In this document: one piece after another, positions 1 to 7,688 of the stretch
How the letters are laid out: each line of letters opens with the position of its first letter
Position numbering within the stretch: the first letter of the stretch is position 1
Source: Symmachiella dynata
Lineage (GTDB): Bacteria > Planctomycetota > Planctomycetia > Planctomycetales > Planctomycetaceae
Assembly: GCF_007747995.1 (NCBI RefSeq)
Contig: NZ_CP036276.1
Location: forward strand, 1,355,001 to 1,419,000
Direction: 5' to 3'
DNA: 64,000 bases
The notes under the pieces: generated by a model
Database searches by the model: none
Told to the model about the DNA's origin: nothing
The model's input: the letters and a program-made list of their open reading frames with translations, nothing else
Translations under genes and position numbers: made by a program

Positions 1-663
1 CAGCAGTTCCAAAAATCCTCCTTGGATGACGACGCGATCAAGACGAATCCAGAGACCAAAGAACTGATTCGCACAATGATCAAAGAGGAATTGAAGATTG
101 CCGCGCAGGAGGTTGCCGCCGACCGTATGCGTGCGGATATTAAACTTTTGGAGGAAACGCTCGACGACAACGAGCACTCCAAACTCGTGCAGCTCCGCGC
201 GGACTTGGCAAAACAAGAAACCAAAATTGCGGAATTGAATGCGCAGTTAAAGCCGACACTGGAAGCAACTCTCCGCGACTATCAGGTTGCGGTTCGCGAG
301 CAACACCAAGCAACGCAAGCGGCGCGTGTTGAGGTGTTGGACGAATCGCTTGCCGCATTGGAGGAAGAACTCGATCGCCGCAAGATTCGCTCAAAGTCCT
401 CAAGTGTCGATTCCTTTGAACTTGAGAAACTTCAAGCTGAGGCTGAGCGGCTTGAGAAACGTTTGATGGAGATTGACGACCGCATTGAGACGTTGAGAAT
501 CGAACTCAACGCTCCGGACCGGATTAGTATTGTGCAATTGGCCGAAAAGCCCGAATCCAAAGACTACACAGCGGTCTGTACGAAGAGTGCGATTGTCGGC
601 GGCGGAGCATTTGTGCTCGCCTTCGCCCTCACGCTGTTGATCGCCCCACGCAAATTGGTGTGA
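1..663 (+). CDS. Wzz/GumC-like chain-length determinant, C-terminal part (cut by window edge)
   Basis: The frame is open from base 1, so the start lies outside the window. The visible 220 residues are almost entirely charged heptad-like coiled coil (rich in Glu, Lys, Arg, Leu), followed by one hydrophobic segment near the C-terminus (about residues 187-206 counted from the TTG at 22) and a short Arg/Lys tail. A coiled coil ending in a membrane helix, preceded by a stretch like RISIVQLAEKP, is the usual end of Wzz/GumC proteins that set exopolysaccharide chain length from the inner membrane. No kinase domain follows, unlike the fused tyrosine autokinases; the protein stops five residues after the helix. 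The family call is inferred from architecture only. Confidence 0.6.
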   Translation, partial: QQFQKSSLDDDAIKTNPETKELIRTMIKEELKIAAQEVAADRMRADIKLLEETLDDNEHSKLVQLRADLAKQETKIAELNAQLKPTLEATLRDYQVAVREQHQATQAARVEVLDESLAALEEELDRRKIRSKSSSVDSFELEKLQAEAERLEKRLMEIDDRIETLRIELNAPDRISIVQLAEKPESKDYTAVCTKSAIVGGGAFVLAFALTLLIAPRKLV

Positions 664-874
664 TTCAGCAAACATCCACAGTTGCTGTCGATTCATAAGC
701 GCTTAAACGCGTCTCAAATAGGGGAAAGTCCCAACCCCCATAGGGTCCCCGGTCGATCATAATAGAGTTGGTCGTCAGTGCTTCGGCGGCCAAGTCATCT
801 CAAATTGCCGATGTCCGCAGCTGCCGTGGTTCGATTTCCTCAGCCCGCACTGCCAAGCTCTTCCGGGGACAAAC

Positions 875-1324
875 ATGCAGATTCGACAGATGGTCGCCCC
901 CGACCTCAAACGCGGTTTTATTAAAGCGCTCTGTGCTTTATCGGATGTCAATTTGACCTTCGAACAAGCGGTGCCGGTCTTTCAGCGACGGCTGAATTCC
1001 GGACTGCATACCTACGTCGCCGAAAAAGATGGCGAAATCGTGGGGACCGCCTCGGTGTTCATCGAGCCGAAATTCATCCATAGCGGTGGACTGGTCGGGC
1101 ACATCGAAGATGTCGCCGTCGACCCGGAGCGACATGGCGAGGGGATCGGCAACGCGCTGGTGCAACATCTGATTCAGCATTGTCAGGATCTGGGCTGTTA
1201 TAAAATCTTGCTGCAATGCACGCCCGAACTGTTGCCTTACTACGAACGCGAAGGCTTCCGGCAATGGGTCTGCAATATGCGAATGGACCTACAACCCACC
1301 TCCGCCCGCGCCGCCGCCAGTTAA
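875..1324 (+). CDS. GNAT acetyltransferase, GNA1-like (glucosamine-phosphate type)
   Basis: 149 residues, the normal length of a single GNAT domain. The acetyl-CoA loop is visible as RHGEGIG (residues 86-92), preceded by GLVGHIEDVAVDP (72-84), and followed by GCYKILLQCTPE and LPYYEREGF near the C-terminus. These segments closely resemble eukaryotic-type glucosamine-6-phosphate N-acetyltransferase (GNA1), which makes N-acetylglucosamine-6-phosphate for amino-sugar synthesis. The substrate is therefore a reasonable inference but not proven; other small GNATs share parts of this pattern. It stands alone, with about 210 bp before it and a dispersed repeat element directly after it. Confidence 0.7.
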   Translation: MQIRQMVAPDLKRGFIKALCALSDVNLTFEQAVPVFQRRLNSGLHTYVAEKDGEIVGTASVFIEPKFIHSGGLVGHIEDVAVDPERHGEGIGNALVQHLIQHCQDLGCYKILLQCTPELLPYYEREGFRQWVCNMRMDLQPTSARAAAS

Positions 1325-1332
1325 ACCGCAAA

Positions 1333-1556
1333 TGTAGGGTGCGTCGCGACGCACCTTTCTCGCGTAGGACGAGCGACGTGCCTCTGAAAAGAGGTCGCGC
1401 GCAGAGACGCAGAGCCGCAAAGAAGAAAAAGAGAAAATATTGGAAACCCACGTTGTAAATCAGTATTGCCCGTTCCCAACCAAGCTGCGCGTCACGTAAC
1501 AGATTGTATATTGCAAAAAAACTCTCTGCGTCTTGGCGTCTTTGCGCGCGGCATTT
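1333..1556 (+). repeat. Dispersed element with palindromic end, copy 1 (about 225 bp)
   Basis: Starts with GTAGGG followed by the palindrome GGTGCGTCGCGACGCACC, then runs through CGCAGAGACGCAGAG, an A/G-rich stretch, TTGGAAACCCA and CTCTCTGCGTCTTGGCGTC. The same order of blocks occurs in inverted orientation at 5883-6121. It lies between the acetyltransferase and the end of the TPR gene. No coding content is likely; reading frames through it are by-products. Confidence 0.8.
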
Positions 1557-1605
1557 TTTGAAGGGTGTTTTGTTGATGAGAGTATCGCTCATGTTACGAA
1601 ACCCC

Positions 1606-2451
1606 TCACCCCGTTCCGTTTTCAGAGGGTGCGGGAGGACGGTTGCGGTGTTTGGCTTTTCGGTAGGCGAATAGCGCGATGGCAAGCAGCAGTATGCCGC
1701 CGCCGATGAGCCATTTGAGTTGCTGATTATTCTGCCGAGCGGCTTGTGCGCGGGCGGCTTCTGTTCGGGCTTCGTCGATAATGTCTTGCGGCATGCCGAG
1801 ACGTTCCGCTTCGGCCAGTTGGGCATCGTGTGTTGCCCAATCGCTCTCGCTGCCGGCGACCAAAGCTGCCAGGAAATGGCCCTGTTCTTCATTGGGGAAT
1901 TTCTCGAGCAACACTTCCGTTGCGCGTCGCATTTCCGGGATGTCGTTTTCTCGCGCTGCGATGGTGGCAATGTAGAGGTAGGGGGTGGGATCATCCACCT
2001 GTTGTTCAGCTGCAAGCAGCGCCAATTTCATGGCACGGTCGCGGTAAGGGGCGAGGACTTCGCGGTCGATGTCGGTCTCTTCCAAAACCGAGACGGTGCG
2101 GCCCAGTGTGTGGAATGAGTTGGGATGCTCGGGCAAGGCATCGACCAGCGCGCGTCCTTCGTCGAGGTCGCCATTCATCATCAGAGCAATCCCCAACAGG
2201 CCCCGTGCTTCGTCCGATTCGGGAGCCAATTCGACCAGCGGCCTGAGAATCTCAATCGCGCGCTGCGGGTTGTTGGCGTCTAACGCGACCTGTGCCTGAT
2301 CAATCTCACCAGCGACCATGCCCGGCAAAGCCAGCCCTCCTGGAAGATCTTCGCCCGCTTGTTGAGGCGGTTGTTGACCGTTGGCCATAATTGGCAGACC
2401 GGTCAATATCGCTACGGCAAAGGTGGTCAGCAAGCCAAAACTCAACGCCAT
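1606..2451 (-). CDS. Exported TPR-type protein with C-terminal membrane anchor
   Basis: 281 residues. The N-terminus (ALSFGLLTTFAVAILTGLP) is a signal peptide or first membrane helix. Residues about 45-230 are alanine-rich helical hairpins of tetratricopeptide character (for example NNPQRAIEILRPLVELAPES and EARGLLGIALMMNGD). A second hydrophobic helix sits near residues 245-262, followed by a basic tail. So the repeat domain is probably outside the cytoplasm or in the paryphoplasm-like space, tethered to the membrane. The ATG at 2451 is preceded by a GAGGA box. TPR proteins scaffold other proteins; no partner is suggested by the neighbours and I do not assign a function. Confidence 0.65.
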   Translation of the reverse strand: MALSFGLLTTFAVAILTGLPIMANGQQPPQQAGEDLPGGLALPGMVAGEIDQAQVALDANNPQRAIEILRPLVELAPESDEARGLLGIALMMNGDLDEGRALVDALPEHPNSFHTLGRTVSVLEETDIDREVLAPYRDRAMKLALLAAEQQVDDPTPYLYIATIAARENDIPEMRRATEVLLEKFPNEEQGHFLAALVAGSESDWATHDAQLAEAERLGMPQDIIDEARTEAARAQAARQNNQQLKWLIGGGILLLAIALFAYRKAKHRNRPPAPSENGTG

Positions 2452-2732
2452 CTCAAATCCTCATTCACGCCGGCAGGCGACAGGTTCTTGTCCTAAAAAA
2501 CATCACGAATCAAGGACCAGTGTACCGAAATCCCGTTCCATAAACGTTCCCAGCCAGCCTCATTTCCTGAGAATTCGTCGCTATAGCAGCGGCGACACGA
2601 ATTTTTGTGGAAAAACGGCCGCAGAGTTGTATTTCGCGACGAATACGGGAAAATTGAATCTCTCGGCGAAAATGCAGCCGCTGAGTTTTTCCCCTCAGTT
2701 TTCCCAGATCAGAAGACAGACGCACAAAAATC
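2452..2732. other. Spacer between divergent genes
   Basis: About 280 bp that must hold the promoters of the TPR gene (leftwards) and the small gene at 2733 (rightwards). I see no hairpin repeat or RNA gene in it. Confidence 0.4.
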
Positions 2733-2972
2733 ATGGCCCTCAAAAACTACGATGCTCGCCGCGATCAATTGGTGATGGAAACCAAAACCTACTGGTCCGA
2801 GGATATCGCCAAGGAGCTGTCTGAGGAAGACAAAGCGCTGATCGCCACCGCCATTCACCGCTCGCCGGAATTGGCTGAGCAAGTTGAATACGAGCGGACG
2901 CACACCGGATTTACGCGGATCATCACCGTGACAGTCAACGATTTGGAACGGTTGTACGAACAACGCGTTTGA
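2733..2972 (+). CDS. Small acidic protein of unknown function (79 aa)
   Basis: 79 residues, strongly charged, with the pattern YDARRDQLVMETKTYWSEDIAKELSEEDK in the first half and a beta-like FTRIITVTVNDL near the end. Codon composition looks like the neighbours and the frame is free of rare features, so I take it as a real gene. No signal peptide, membrane helix or Cys/His cluster. I do not recognise the family. Confidence 0.55.
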   Translation: MALKNYDARRDQLVMETKTYWSEDIAKELSEEDKALIATAIHRSPELAEQVEYERTHTGFTRIITVTVNDLERLYEQRV

Positions 2973-3241
2973 GTCAGCGATTCCCTACGCCGGCACACGC
3001 ACTTTTTAACGGCGAAAAATCCGTTTAACCGAGATTGTCGCGGATGGGCGATTCGGTTAAGATCCGCCGCCCGTGGCAAGGCGGCTGAGAGATGCGTCCG
3101 GCCAGCTTGTCTCACTCGCGGGATTTTCCGCATCGAAATTGAGATGAAATGGAGATTCCCGTGTCCCCCAGGGCAACCGTTTAGGCCCAGGATGGCAGCC
3201 TCGACCCCAAGGCCGCCGCACGAAACATGGAGGTTTCACCG

Positions 3242-4264
3242 ATGCGCGCATCGTCTCACGGTCCGTTTCGGACATTGATGATGATCTTCCCCATGCTAGC
3301 CGTCGCAGGTTTAGCGTACTTGGGAGGATATCATTACCATACACTCGCAGCTTCACAGACGGCGCCCTCTTCAGAAGAAGAAGATATTAGCGGCGAGATT
3401 GTCAATCTCGGCGACGATACCAACGCTGCTCCCCAAGTGGGCGTCAACGAATTGTTTCCCAGCGGTCCGGTAACCACGGATGCCCCGCAAGCGGATGAGG
3501 CCGAGTACGGCCGGAATCCCAATATTACGGTCATCGAAGAAGCGCCGGCTGTAGAAACCGAGCGTCAACGTCGGCCAAGCCCTGCCCAAAATCGTCGCCC
3601 CCGGTCTTATCCCTCCGCCGCCATGAAAGGTTGGCAGGTTGCCGAAGATCCGGATTCGGCAGGCGGCGACGAGGAGCCGATCTTTGCGGAAACCACTGCG
3701 ACACAAGCCAATGACCTCGACGCCCAGTGGGACGAAGCTTTCGATGAGCGTCCCCCGGCGAACTCCCGCGAAAGCCGCCTGCAAGCTGCCATTGATGCGC
3801 GGCGAAACGAATTCGCCCAGCGCAGTCGGCAGCGCAATCCGGCTGGTCGATTGACCTCAGCTTCTAGGACTGACGATCTACTGGACGGACCCGAGTCGAC
3901 GTCTCGCACATCACCGCAACGCGACGTGCAACTCGCCTCGGCAACCGAGCCGGCTAATTTCGAAGAGGATTTTGCTCAGTTTGATGCCCCCTCCGAAAGC
4001 TCACAGGAACCGCCTGCCGCTAGTCCGCCGGTCTATCGCGATCCCCGCAACTTGAAGGAAGCCACCAAAATTCTTCGCACGTGGGGCATTCGAAAATTCA
4101 AACTCGAAGCGACTGCGGATGGTGCCGAGTTTCGGTTTTTGTGCGGCGTAACCGACATCCATAATCCCAGTATTCGCAGATTGTTTGTCGCTGAAGGGGA
4201 CGAGCCATTAGTGGCGGTGCGCAAGGTGTTGCGACAAATCGAGGACTGGCGTGCGCAACAGTAA
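3242..4264 (+). CDS. Membrane-anchored protein of unknown function, long acidic linker
   Basis: 340 residues from the ATG at 3242, chosen because GGAGG lies 8 bp upstream; an in-frame ATG at 3227 overlaps that box and is less likely. A hydrophobic helix (about residues 12-30) is followed by a long Pro/Glu/Asp/Arg-rich disordered region, then a compact C-terminal domain of about 75 residues beginning near DPRNLKEATKILRTWGIRKFKLEA and containing FLCGVTD. The layout is a single-pass protein with a small folded tail. Its last 14 bases overlap the start of scpB, so the two are probably translated together; a link to chromosome segregation is only a guess from position. Confidence 0.55.
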   Translation: MRASSHGPFRTLMMIFPMLAVAGLAYLGGYHYHTLAASQTAPSSEEEDISGEIVNLGDDTNAAPQVGVNELFPSGPVTTDAPQADEAEYGRNPNITVIEEAPAVETERQRRPSPAQNRRPRSYPSAAMKGWQVAEDPDSAGGDEEPIFAETTATQANDLDAQWDEAFDERPPANSRESRLQAAIDARRNEFAQRSRQRNPAGRLTSASRTDDLLDGPESTSRTSPQRDVQLASATEPANFEEDFAQFDAPSESSQEPPAASPPVYRDPRNLKEATKILRTWGIRKFKLEATADGAEFRFLCGVTDIHNPSIRRLFVAEGDEPLVAVRKVLRQIEDWRAQQ

Positions 4265-5018
4265 TCCTACATTCCAAAAGCCGGTACGATTGCAGTCGAC
4301 TGCTGCCGGGGGCTTTGGTTGGAATTTTCGTATCCGCCGAGAAGCGGAATCGCTTGAGCCACTCGCCACGCTCGTGCCGGGACATTTTCTGCGTGACGAT
4401 AAAATGGCGCGGTTGGAAGCGGCCTTGTTCGTCTCGCAAGATGCATTGCCCGCCCGACGGTTGGCACATGTCGCCACGTTGGCCGATGCGACCGAAGTTC
4501 GAACGTTGATCAAACGCCTCAACGAATTCTACGACGCGTCACAGACCGCCTTTCGCATCGAACGGGTCGCCGCCGGGTACCAATTGCTGACCCGGCCGGA
4601 ATTCGCTTTGTGGCTGGGGAAATTGCATCATCGTCAGGCGGAGTTGAAACTCTCGCCCTCAGCTATGGAAACGTTGGCCATCGTGGCCTATCGCCAACCG
4701 GTCACGCGGGCCAACATCGAAGCGGTCCGCGGCGTCCAGAGCACTGAGATGCTCAAGCAATTGATGGAGCGCAATCTCGTCCGTATCGCCGGCAACGAAG
4801 AGACGCTCGGCCGGCCATTTCTCTACGGCACCACGCGACTGTTTCTGGAACTCTTTGGACTGCAAAGTCTAGAGAGCCTGCCGATGGCTGATCGCCTGCG
4901 AGTCACAAAACCGGCTGCCGCCGATGTGAGCGAAGAACCAGAAGCGGAACCCGAAATCGCCGGCAGTATTGGGACCGACGCGAGCGAAGCGGACGATGAA
5001 CTGAAACAGAGCGCCTAG
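4251..5018 (+). CDS. scpB: Segregation and condensation protein ScpB
   Basis: 255 residues from a GTG with GAGG 6 bp upstream, overlapping the previous gene by 14 bp. From about residue 51 (MARLEAALFVSQDALPARRL) the sequence follows ScpB: two winged-helix domains, with LAIVAYRQPVTRANIEAVRGVQS and LGRPFLYGTTRLFLELFGL as the recognisable second-domain motifs. ScpB dimers bind the ScpA kleisin and SMC in the bacterial condensin that organises chromosomes. The about 50 residue N-terminal extension and acidic C-terminal tail are additions to the core fold; the internal ATG at residue 51 would give the canonical length. No scpA lies in the window. Confidence 0.9.
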   Translation: MRNSNPTFQKPVRLQSTAAGGFGWNFRIRREAESLEPLATLVPGHFLRDDKMARLEAALFVSQDALPARRLAHVATLADATEVRTLIKRLNEFYDASQTAFRIERVAAGYQLLTRPEFALWLGKLHHRQAELKLSPSAMETLAIVAYRQPVTRANIEAVRGVQSTEMLKQLMERNLVRIAGNEETLGRPFLYGTTRLFLELFGLQSLESLPMADRLRVTKPAAADVSEEPEAEPEIAGSIGTDASEADDELKQSA

Positions 5019-5047
5019 TGCGGCGGCGGCTTTGCGTCGACGCGCAT

Positions 5048-5719
5048 TCACTTGGCGATCGCCTGCACGATTTGCCAAACCTCATCCGCAATCGCATCAA
5101 CAGGGCGAATCTCGCCTTCGGCGATCCCGTCGATGACCTGCCACCGATCATCGCCTTGGGCGACGTCGAGATAGACCTCGTGCACTTTGGCCAGATAACC
5201 CGCATCGGCTTCTTGAATGTCGGCGGCATCATCGGTGTAGTTGCGGGGGGCTTTGCGGGCGATCAATTCCTGCGCGCGGGCGGGCGGCAGGTTTAAGAGA
5301 ATCGTCACATCGGGCCGCGGCAGCGCGTAAATCTCATATTCGATCTTGTTGATCCAGGCGATGATTTCTTGCCGCTCTTCACCAGTGACTTTCGACGCCT
5401 GATGACCGATGTTCGAGGCCACGTAACGGTCCAGCACGACGTAATCATTGTCGCGCTGCGCCGCCAGCAGCAGTTCGCGCGATTCAAAACGGTCACCGGC
5501 GTACAGCAGCGCCGCCAGGAACGGGCTGACTTGATCGAGCGCGCCGAATCGTCCGTTGAGAAAATCGCCAATCGATTTGCCAAACAGCGTGTCGTCGTAA
5601 CGGGGAAAGCTAAACAGTTGGGCCGTCGCTCCCGTAGCACACAGACGTTCGCACAACAGTTGCGCCTGTGTCCCTTTACCCGATCCGTCGATTCCCTCAA
5701 TGTTCACCAGCAGCGCCAA
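5048..5719 (-). CDS. tmk: Thymidylate kinase (dTMP kinase)
   Basis: 223 residues. The P-loop is EGIDGSGKGTQ (residues 8-18), the DR(Y/H) motif is LDRYVAS (96-102), and FSFPRYDD near residue 37 matches the substrate-binding region. The enzyme phosphorylates dTMP to dTDP in the cytoplasm, an essential step toward dTTP. The start is TTG with GGAG about 9 bp upstream; no ATG occurs before the P-loop. It is convergent with scpB, only 29 bp apart. The P-loop arginine position carries Lys-Gly rather than a basic residue at the usual type I spot, so the exact subclass is not assigned. Confidence 0.92.
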   Translation of the reverse strand: MALLVNIEGIDGSGKGTQAQLLCERLCATGATAQLFSFPRYDDTLFGKSIGDFLNGRFGALDQVSPFLAALLYAGDRFESRELLLAAQRDNDYVVLDRYVASNIGHQASKVTGEERQEIIAWINKIEYEIYALPRPDVTILLNLPPARAQELIARKAPRNYTDDAADIQEADAGYLAKVHEVYLDVAQGDDRWQVIDGIAEGEIRPVDAIADEVWQIVQAIAK

Positions 5720-5754
5720 AATTAATCACTCCCCATCCGCACCACGCATGTCGC

Positions 5755-5785
5755 CGTAGGGTGCGTCATGACGCACCTGTCTACA
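5755..5785. repeat. Short GTAGGGTGCGTCATGACGCAC hairpin
   Basis: A palindrome of the same family as the ends of the element at 1333 and 5883, here with ATGA instead of GCGA at the centre. It sits alone just upstream of tmk and ends in GTCTAC, which pairs with the initial GTAG. Confidence 0.7.
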
Positions 5786-5882
5786 TTCCCAATCACGCGT
5801 TGCCTTATTGTTAATATTGTTTGATTGACGTGTTTGTTTGCTTTGTTGAATTGGATTGGGCGCGTTTTTCGTACTGCATAGA

Positions 5883-6121
5883 AAGGTGCGTCGCGACGCA
5901 CCCTACGAAAAGGCCGCGTGCAGAGACGCCAGGACGCAGAGAGTTGCGTAACCTTGATGGGTATCGCGCGGCATGGTTGGAAACCGGGACTTCTGATTTA
6001 TCGACTCGGGTTTTCAACAGTTTCCTCTTTTTCTTCGCGTCTCTGCGTCTTTGCGCGAGTCTTTTTATTTAGAGGCTCATCTCTCGTACTACATAGGAAT
6101 GTGCGTCGCGACGCACCCTAC
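5883..6121 (-). repeat. Dispersed element with palindromic ends, copy 2 (about 240 bp)
   Basis: Inverted copy of the element at 1333-1556. This copy is complete: both ends carry GGTGCGTCGCGACGCACC-type palindromes (5886-5903 and about 6101-6117). The blocks CGCAAAGACGCAGAG, AAGAAAAAGAGG, TTTCCAACCATGC and CTCTCTGCGTC occur in the same order as in copy 1. Its left-facing end supplies the TAG stop codon of mtaB. Size, palindromic ends and lack of coding capacity are MITE-like. Confidence 0.8.
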
Positions 6122-7395
6122 AGAACCTCGGCGATGACTCCGTGATCCGCGGCGGAGGTTGCCTGCACTTTGACAATTTGTCCGATGGCTGTGGCATCGC
6201 CCGGGATGTCGACCGGGGCATAACGACAAGCGGTGCCGCTGACCCAGTCGGGGCGATCGCGGGATTCCCGTTCGACCAAAACCTGAAGGTCGCGTCCGAC
6301 GAGCGACTCATAATATCGGCGGGCCAAACGGTCGCCCAACTCGGCCAATCGTTGCCCGCGCTCTTTTTTGACTTCGGGAGAAATCTGATCCGGCAGATCG
6401 GCCGCCGGCGTGCCCGCGCGGGCACTGAAGGGGAAGACGTGAATCTTCATGAAGCCCGCTTGTTCACAAACATCGAGCGTCTCCTGAAACTCCGCCTCGG
6501 TTTCGCCGGGAAAGCCGACAATCACATCGGTGCTGAACGCCGGATTGTCGAGCCGACTGCGGAGTAATTCCATCTTGCCCAAAAACATGTCGAGGCTGTA
6601 TCGCCTCTTCATCCGCAACAACACATTTCGCGAGCCGCTTTGCAGTGAAGGGTGGAAATGCGGGGACAGTTTCTCGGTGGAGGTCACGACATCGACGAAA
6701 TCTGGGGAGACTTCCGCTGCTTCAATACTCGACAACCGCATCCGCCAGTCGCCGGGAATGCGGTCCAGATTTTCGATCAGATGCGCTAACCGAAACGGAG
6801 CTTTGCCGCTACGGCCGCGCGTGGCATCGACGCCATAGTGCCCGAGATGAATTCCGCAAAGCACGATTTCCTTGTGGCCGTTTTCAATCAGCCGGTGGAC
6901 TTCCTCGTCAATGTCTTGCGGGGGACGGCTCCGCAGACCGGGTCGGACTTGGGGGATGATGCAGTACGTGCAATTTAAAATACAACCGTCTTGGACTTTG
7001 ACGTAGGCACGCCGCCGCCCTTCAAAGGTACTGATCCCGGTCGGGAAATCATTCACGCCGACACGCGCCAATACGTCTGGCAGTTCGCGTTTATCTTCAA
7101 CGACTTCCAACACATTGGGGAGTTGGGCCAAGGTCTCTGGTTCACGAGTGGCGTAACAGCCCATTACGATTGTTCGCGAGCCTGGGTTTTTGCGGGCCAA
7201 TTGGCGGATCAACTGCCGACCTTTCGAATCCCCGGTGGCGGTCACCGTACAGGTATTCACCACGCAGAGGTCGGCATTTTCCTCTTCCTCCGCTTCACGA
7301 TAGCCGCCGCGAACCAGCGCTTCTTTGACCAATTCGGTTTCGTATTGATTGACCTTGCAACCCAAGGTCACCAAACGGCAAGTTGGCTGTGACAT
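6118..7395 (-). CDS. mtaB: tRNA t6A37 methylthiotransferase MtaB
   Basis: 425 residues from the ATG at 7395; an upstream in-frame ATG at 7443 would add 16 residues before the conserved start TLGCKVNQYET (10-20), so it is disfavoured. The N-terminal methylthiotransferase cluster cysteines are C13, C49 and C80; the radical-SAM cluster is CILNCTYC (138-145). A TRAM-type RNA-binding domain forms the last 60 residues. MtaB converts t6A37 to ms2t6A37 in ANN-decoding tRNAs. The GCKVNQYETE signature separates it from MiaB (also present at 49849). The stop codon lies inside the repeat element next to it. Confidence 0.93.
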   Translation of the reverse strand: MSQPTCRLVTLGCKVNQYETELVKEALVRGGYREAEEEENADLCVVNTCTVTATGDSKGRQLIRQLARKNPGSRTIVMGCYATREPETLAQLPNVLEVVEDKRELPDVLARVGVNDFPTGISTFEGRRRAYVKVQDGCILNCTYCIIPQVRPGLRSRPPQDIDEEVHRLIENGHKEIVLCGIHLGHYGVDATRGRSGKAPFRLAHLIENLDRIPGDWRMRLSSIEAAEVSPDFVDVVTSTEKLSPHFHPSLQSGSRNVLLRMKRRYSLDMFLGKMELLRSRLDNPAFSTDVIVGFPGETEAEFQETLDVCEQAGFMKIHVFPFSARAGTPAADLPDQISPEVKKERGQRLAELGDRLARRYYESLVGRDLQVLVERESRDRPDWVSGTACRYAPVDIPGDATAIGQIVKVQATSAADHGVIAEVL

Positions 7396-7443
7396 AACAA
7401 AATACGCTTTGTAGAAATTCAAACTGTCTAATAACCGCCCCAT

Positions 7444-7688
7444 CAGTCAGCGATCAGTCCCTCTCCCTCAGAGAGAGGGTGAGGGCCGCCGACCAGACCG
7501 TTGGCCCAATGTCTGCAGCAGAACCAGCGAACCTACGTCCACCAGAAAAACCCGTACGATCGGCCCAATTCGCTCGACAACTCCTGCGACGATGAGGATC
7601 GCACAGTATAATAGTCTTAGCTCCCCACGGCGAGTCCGTTGGATAGGGACTTGTTCCGGCGCTCTTCCATTATTGACGCAGCGAGACA
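7444..7688. other. Spacer between divergent mtaB and ggt
   Basis: Contains a short inverted repeat CCCTCTCCCTC...GAGAGAGGGTGAGGG at about 7459-7484 close to mtaB. Otherwise presumed promoters for the two divergent genes; no gene seen. Confidence 0.4.

Noticed and set aside
1074-2015. Minus-strand frame of 313 codons across the GNAT gene end and the repeat
   Set aside because: Runs through the dispersed element and antisense to the GNAT gene; the same false peptide appears at the second copy of the repeat.
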